Source: Marinobacter sp. NP-4(2019) (GTDB lineage Bacteria > Pseudomonadota > Gammaproteobacteria > Pseudomonadales > Oleiphilaceae). From it: DNA of 64,000 nt. Location: assembly GCF_003994855.1 (NCBI RefSeq), contig NZ_CP034142.1, positions 1,240,001 through 1,304,000 on the forward strand. Reading direction: 5' to 3'. Positions 62,401 to 64,000 of the stretch are shown here, piece by piece. Position 1 is the first letter of the stretch, and each line of letters begins with the position of its first letter. The notes beneath the pieces are model-generated. The model did not search any database and was not told where the DNA came from. It was given only the letters and a program-made list of their open reading frames with translations. The position numbers were made by a program, and so were the translations under genes.

Positions 62401-62503
62401 AATCGGGAGATAACTCCCCCCGGAATCCGGCGCGTTTTAGGCTCTCCATGAAGGCAAGGTAGCGGGACTGGGTTGGCGTAATCCGGTCAAGACGAGGGAG
62501 CAT
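59450..62503 (-). CDS. ydiJ: YdiJ-type FAD/Fe-S D-2-hydroxyglutarate dehydrogenase
   Basis: 1017 residues, the same size as E. coli YdiJ (1018). N-terminal FAD-binding PCMH domain (LSPRGGGTGTNGQSLTDG), FAD-oxidase C domain (GMFGHVDAGVLHVRPALDL), then a ferredoxin-like cluster region (CLSCKSCASQCPVQVD, near residue 668) and a C-terminal cysteine-rich CCG part (ASGCCGMAGTYGHE). It should oxidise D-2-hydroxyglutarate or a similar 2-hydroxyacid and pass electrons onward. It overlaps the upstream MmgE/PrpD gene by 17 bp. Confidence 0.93.
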   Translation of the reverse strand: MLPRLDRITPTQSRYLAFMESLKRAGFRGELSPDYATRTVLATDNSIYQVLPQAIVFPRDRQDLQCLTSLAGKPDWSDIVLSPRGGGTGTNGQSLTDGIVVDLSRHMNRILEINSEERWARVEAGVVKDQLNAAVRSRGLFFAPELSTSNRATIGGMINTDASGQGSVMYGKTRNHVLDLVTVLMDGSVLHSHPLSPEDESAALNTNDRTGEIYRKLVDIWDRRREDIQARFPKLNRCLTGYDLAHIRDDDGRLNANSVLCGSEGTLGFIAEARINLEPIPEFQALIVVQYDSFDASLRDARTLMQAQPASIETVDNKVLDMARTDIVWEGVAPFFRTGEGHVAGVNLVEYTAASEQELEDGIARLTRILDASEHTGSRTYSIARGATPVNRIWAMRKRAVGLLGKTAGEARPIAFVEDTVVPPEHLADFIMKFRALLDREQLNYGMFGHVDAGVLHVRPALDLKQAETIERVRRVTEEVVKLVRQYGGLLWGEHGKGFRSEFAPDFFGDLYPELQAVKRAFDPNNQLNPGKIATTSARIPLTRLDEPGLRGQLDRTIPAKSLAHQQDAMNCNGNGACYNYDPDDAMCPSWKGTRDRRHSPKGRASLMREWLRLLGEHDIDSEQLAHQTEADTGLRTAFRKTVNTFHRARGDYDFSNEVFDSMAGCLSCKSCASQCPVQVDVPEFRTRFLQLYYGRYLRPVKDHFIGQLEQMLPWIANPLIRPIYNHLMRLGLIRSLLRRAGMVDSPLLSAPSPVAAARDLDIDLANEKTLSALSDKERARAVIIVQDAFTSYFETDTFSAILKCLKKLGFNVWLLPYHANGKPLHVHGFLQRFRTIADSHTKLLNRFGRFGIPLVGIDPSMTLAYRSEYRKYVNARVPRVSLLQEFLSEHRAFLESRATIFTAGEVSLLGHCSEKTNAMGSMTQWQTVFEALGQKLTIEASGCCGMAGTYGHETRNRETSATIYDLSWRGKVESLGAANIVATGYSCRSQVKRIQQERIRHPMEYLLERVNEGTAT

Positions 62504-63869
62504 GATTGGTGTCCAGGGGCTGAGTGGCAGTCCGGGAATGGTTCGTGGCGGGCACTGGGCCCAGCAGGTTCAGAAGGTCAGACGCAGGCCGGTTTAGCAG
62601 CGTCTTGACCGTTTTGATGATGGCTTCGCTTTGAGGCCCGATGGCCGGTTGGCTCAGTTGCCGGAATTTTCCCACCATCTCGGACTCTGAAAGTGGCTGG
62701 TGCGGGGTTCCTCTGGCCTCAAAATCCTGGCTGACCAGCTCTGTTCCATTGTTCAGGCACAGTGTTACCCGGGCGAAGCGACGGGCCGGGAATGCAAGGT
62801 TGAACGTTTCGTTTTCTGTCACCGTGACGGTTCGGGCCAGTCGCTGAATATCCGGATTCAACAGGTCAGTCGTGACGGAGTGCTGGTCAATGGTTTGACC
62901 ATGCAGGGCACAGGCCACGGCCCAGGGCAGGCTGTATTGGGCCTGCTCGGTGTTGTGCGGCATGGTGGTGTGGAGGCGTTTTGCCTGGTGGAACGTTGTA
63001 ATATCAATATGATCAATATCTCGGGGATTCGTGAGCTGATCCATCAATGACAGGGTGGCTTCTACGGCCGGCTGTGCCCAGTAACATACCGGGAAGCGCT
63101 TGAAGTAGGTTTGCCGGAAATGCCATTGATCACCAAAATTCCGCCAGGCCGATGCCACGGTCTCGTCCGCCCCGGCTGCTTCACCAAGCAGCAGGGCCGG
63201 GGCTCCGGTAAACCCGCTTTGGGCCAGCAGGACGGCAGAGAGGCCCGTCATGGCACCCCAGCCTGAGCCATCTTTCAGCATCGTCGGGTAGTCGATGCAA
63301 CGCATCATCTGACTGCGGGGGCCATAGAACTCCGCAATGCCCAGCGCATGGTCAAGCTGATCAGCGTTCAGTTGCTTTAGCCGCGCCGCCATCGCGGCTA
63401 CGCCGAGGCAGTTCCAGGCACCGGAAGTGTGGTAATCACAGGCTGAGGCATGCAATGAGATGCCTGCCCGGATCGCCACTTCGTAACCGATAGCCAGTTC
63501 ACCGAGGAACCGCCGGCCGGACAGCCGTCCACATTCCGGCAGCGCAAGGAGAGCAGGCAGCAGGGCGACACCGGCGTGCCCCTTGGTCAGTACATGACCG
63601 TCGTGGCCATCAAGGGCATCAATCAGCCAACCGCCATAGAGTGCGGAACCGATGGACGATGCGGAGCCCTCACCGAAGAGCAGTGCCTGGTCGCCCGGGA
63701 ATTGGCTCAGTACAAACTTCCGGGCGATCCCGGCCAGGGATGTTTCACCGGCGGCAATGGCGACCCCCAACAGATCGAGCAGGCAGGTTTCTGCCACCCG
63801 ATACAGGTCGTCGGGAAGGTTGCAGGCATCCAGTTCAAGAATCCGTGATGAGAGCGACTCGCAGGCCAT
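62487..63869 (-). CDS. MmgE/PrpD family protein
   Basis: 460 residues. Family landmarks: ETCLLDLLGVAIAAGE, the GHDGHVLTKGHAGVALLPALLAL segment, GYEVAIRAGISLH, HTSGAWNCLGVAAMAARL, and the C-terminal HITTFHQAK-type strand. PrpD is 2-methylcitrate dehydratase and MmgE a relative; others are aconitate-decarboxylase-like (cis-aconitate to itaconate). No prpB or prpC is nearby, so PrpD itself is unlikely. The 17-bp overlap with ydiJ suggests joint use in an organic-acid pathway. Start ATG 63869 has only a weak GGGA site. Confidence 0.88.
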   Translation of the reverse strand: MACESLSSRILELDACNLPDDLYRVAETCLLDLLGVAIAAGETSLAGIARKFVLSQFPGDQALLFGEGSASSIGSALYGGWLIDALDGHDGHVLTKGHAGVALLPALLALPECGRLSGRRFLGELAIGYEVAIRAGISLHASACDYHTSGAWNCLGVAAMAARLKQLNADQLDHALGIAEFYGPRSQMMRCIDYPTMLKDGSGWGAMTGLSAVLLAQSGFTGAPALLLGEAAGADETVASAWRNFGDQWHFRQTYFKRFPVCYWAQPAVEATLSLMDQLTNPRDIDHIDITTFHQAKRLHTTMPHNTEQAQYSLPWAVACALHGQTIDQHSVTTDLLNPDIQRLARTVTVTENETFNLAFPARRFARVTLCLNNGTELVSQDFEARGTPHQPLSESEMVGKFRQLSQPAIGPQSEAIIKTVKTLLNRPASDLLNLLGPVPATNHSRTATQPLDTNHAPSS

Positions 63870-63950
63870 GAGGGCAAATCCCGTTCTATTATTGTTGCCC
63901 CATGATTGAGTTTTGCGGACGGTCTGGCAGCGAAAAAAACGACGGTGATT

Positions 63951-63996
63951 GGTAGAAACGCGACGAGATGTCGTCAGGCGCCTTCGCGTTTCTGCC
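63951..63996. repeat. Hairpin near the right edge
   Basis: GGTAGAAACGCGA (63951-63963) pairs with TCGCGTTTCTGCC (63984-63996) with one G-T mismatch, around an inner CGAC/GTCG and AGGCGCCT. It lies upstream of the PrpD-like gene. It may be a terminator of a gene outside the window or part of a repeat. Confidence 0.5.
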
Positions 63997-64000
63997 TCTG

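Overview
The window looks like chromosomal DNA of a marine gammaproteobacterium, most likely Marinobacter or a close relative. The grounds are an estimated GC content in the high fifties, gene order shared with Pseudomonas over long stretches (nadB divergent from rpoE-mucABCD, lepA-lepB-rnc-era-recO-pdxJ, gacS/barA-cysM-rlmD-relA-mazG), and a 511-residue alcohol-forming fatty acyl-CoA reductase of the kind known from wax-ester-making Marinobacter. I see no prophage, transposase, CRISPR array, rRNA or tRNA gene. Nearly all the sequence is coding, with short intergenic gaps and many overlapping start and stop codons.

Layout. 1-3122 (minus): nadB, sdhE, a short ygfX-like gene and ygfZ, which runs off the left edge. 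3301-7567 (plus): sigma-E and its control genes (rpoE, rseA/mucA, rseB/mucB, rseC/mucC, mucD protease), closed by a clear terminator. 7676-10402: a membrane CHASE-PAS-GGDEF-EAL protein. 10501-16589: lepA, lepB, a DUF4845 gene, rnc, era, recO, pdxJ. 16596-19496 (minus): BarA/GacS hybrid kinase. 19758-25148: cysM, rlmD, relA, mazG. 25297-25947: two small paralogous genes, tail to tail, that look like ribbon-helix-helix regulators. 26031-33794: ppc, a YbaK-like/HDOD fusion, adk, tsaB, uppP, a small unknown gene and rsmJ. 33806-36271 (minus): plsB. 36435-38119: nudC and murI. 38097-39810 (minus): a DUF2156 acyl/aminoacyl-transferase-like gene and a methyltransferase.

40071-45757 holds a signalling module: an HDOD-GAF-histidine kinase whose stop overlaps the start of a REC-PAS-GGDEF-EAL regulator, divergent from a MinD/FleN-like ATPase with an unassigned C-terminal domain. 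46016-52000 is about lipid and acetate metabolism: fatty acyl-CoA reductase, acetyl-CoA synthetase, a CrbR/ErdR-type regulator directly behind acs, and a fatty acid desaturase. The desaturase gene is bracketed by two oppositely oriented copies of a nested palindromic element of about 112 bp whose outer arms differ in sequence but are each perfectly self-complementary. The right-hand part carries catabolic genes: a 2-hydroxyacid dehydrogenase, two aminotransferases, a tartrate/D-malate-type dehydrogenase, a stand-alone EAL protein with a small membrane protein, a YdiJ-type D-2-hydroxyglutarate dehydrogenase and an MmgE/PrpD protein.

The observations most worth following up are the paired palindromic elements (50618-50729 and 52119-52231), the HDOD-kinase/c-di-GMP/MinD-like module, the tail-to-tail paralogous regulators, and the DUF2156-methyltransferase pair. 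Most of the rest is conserved core genome.
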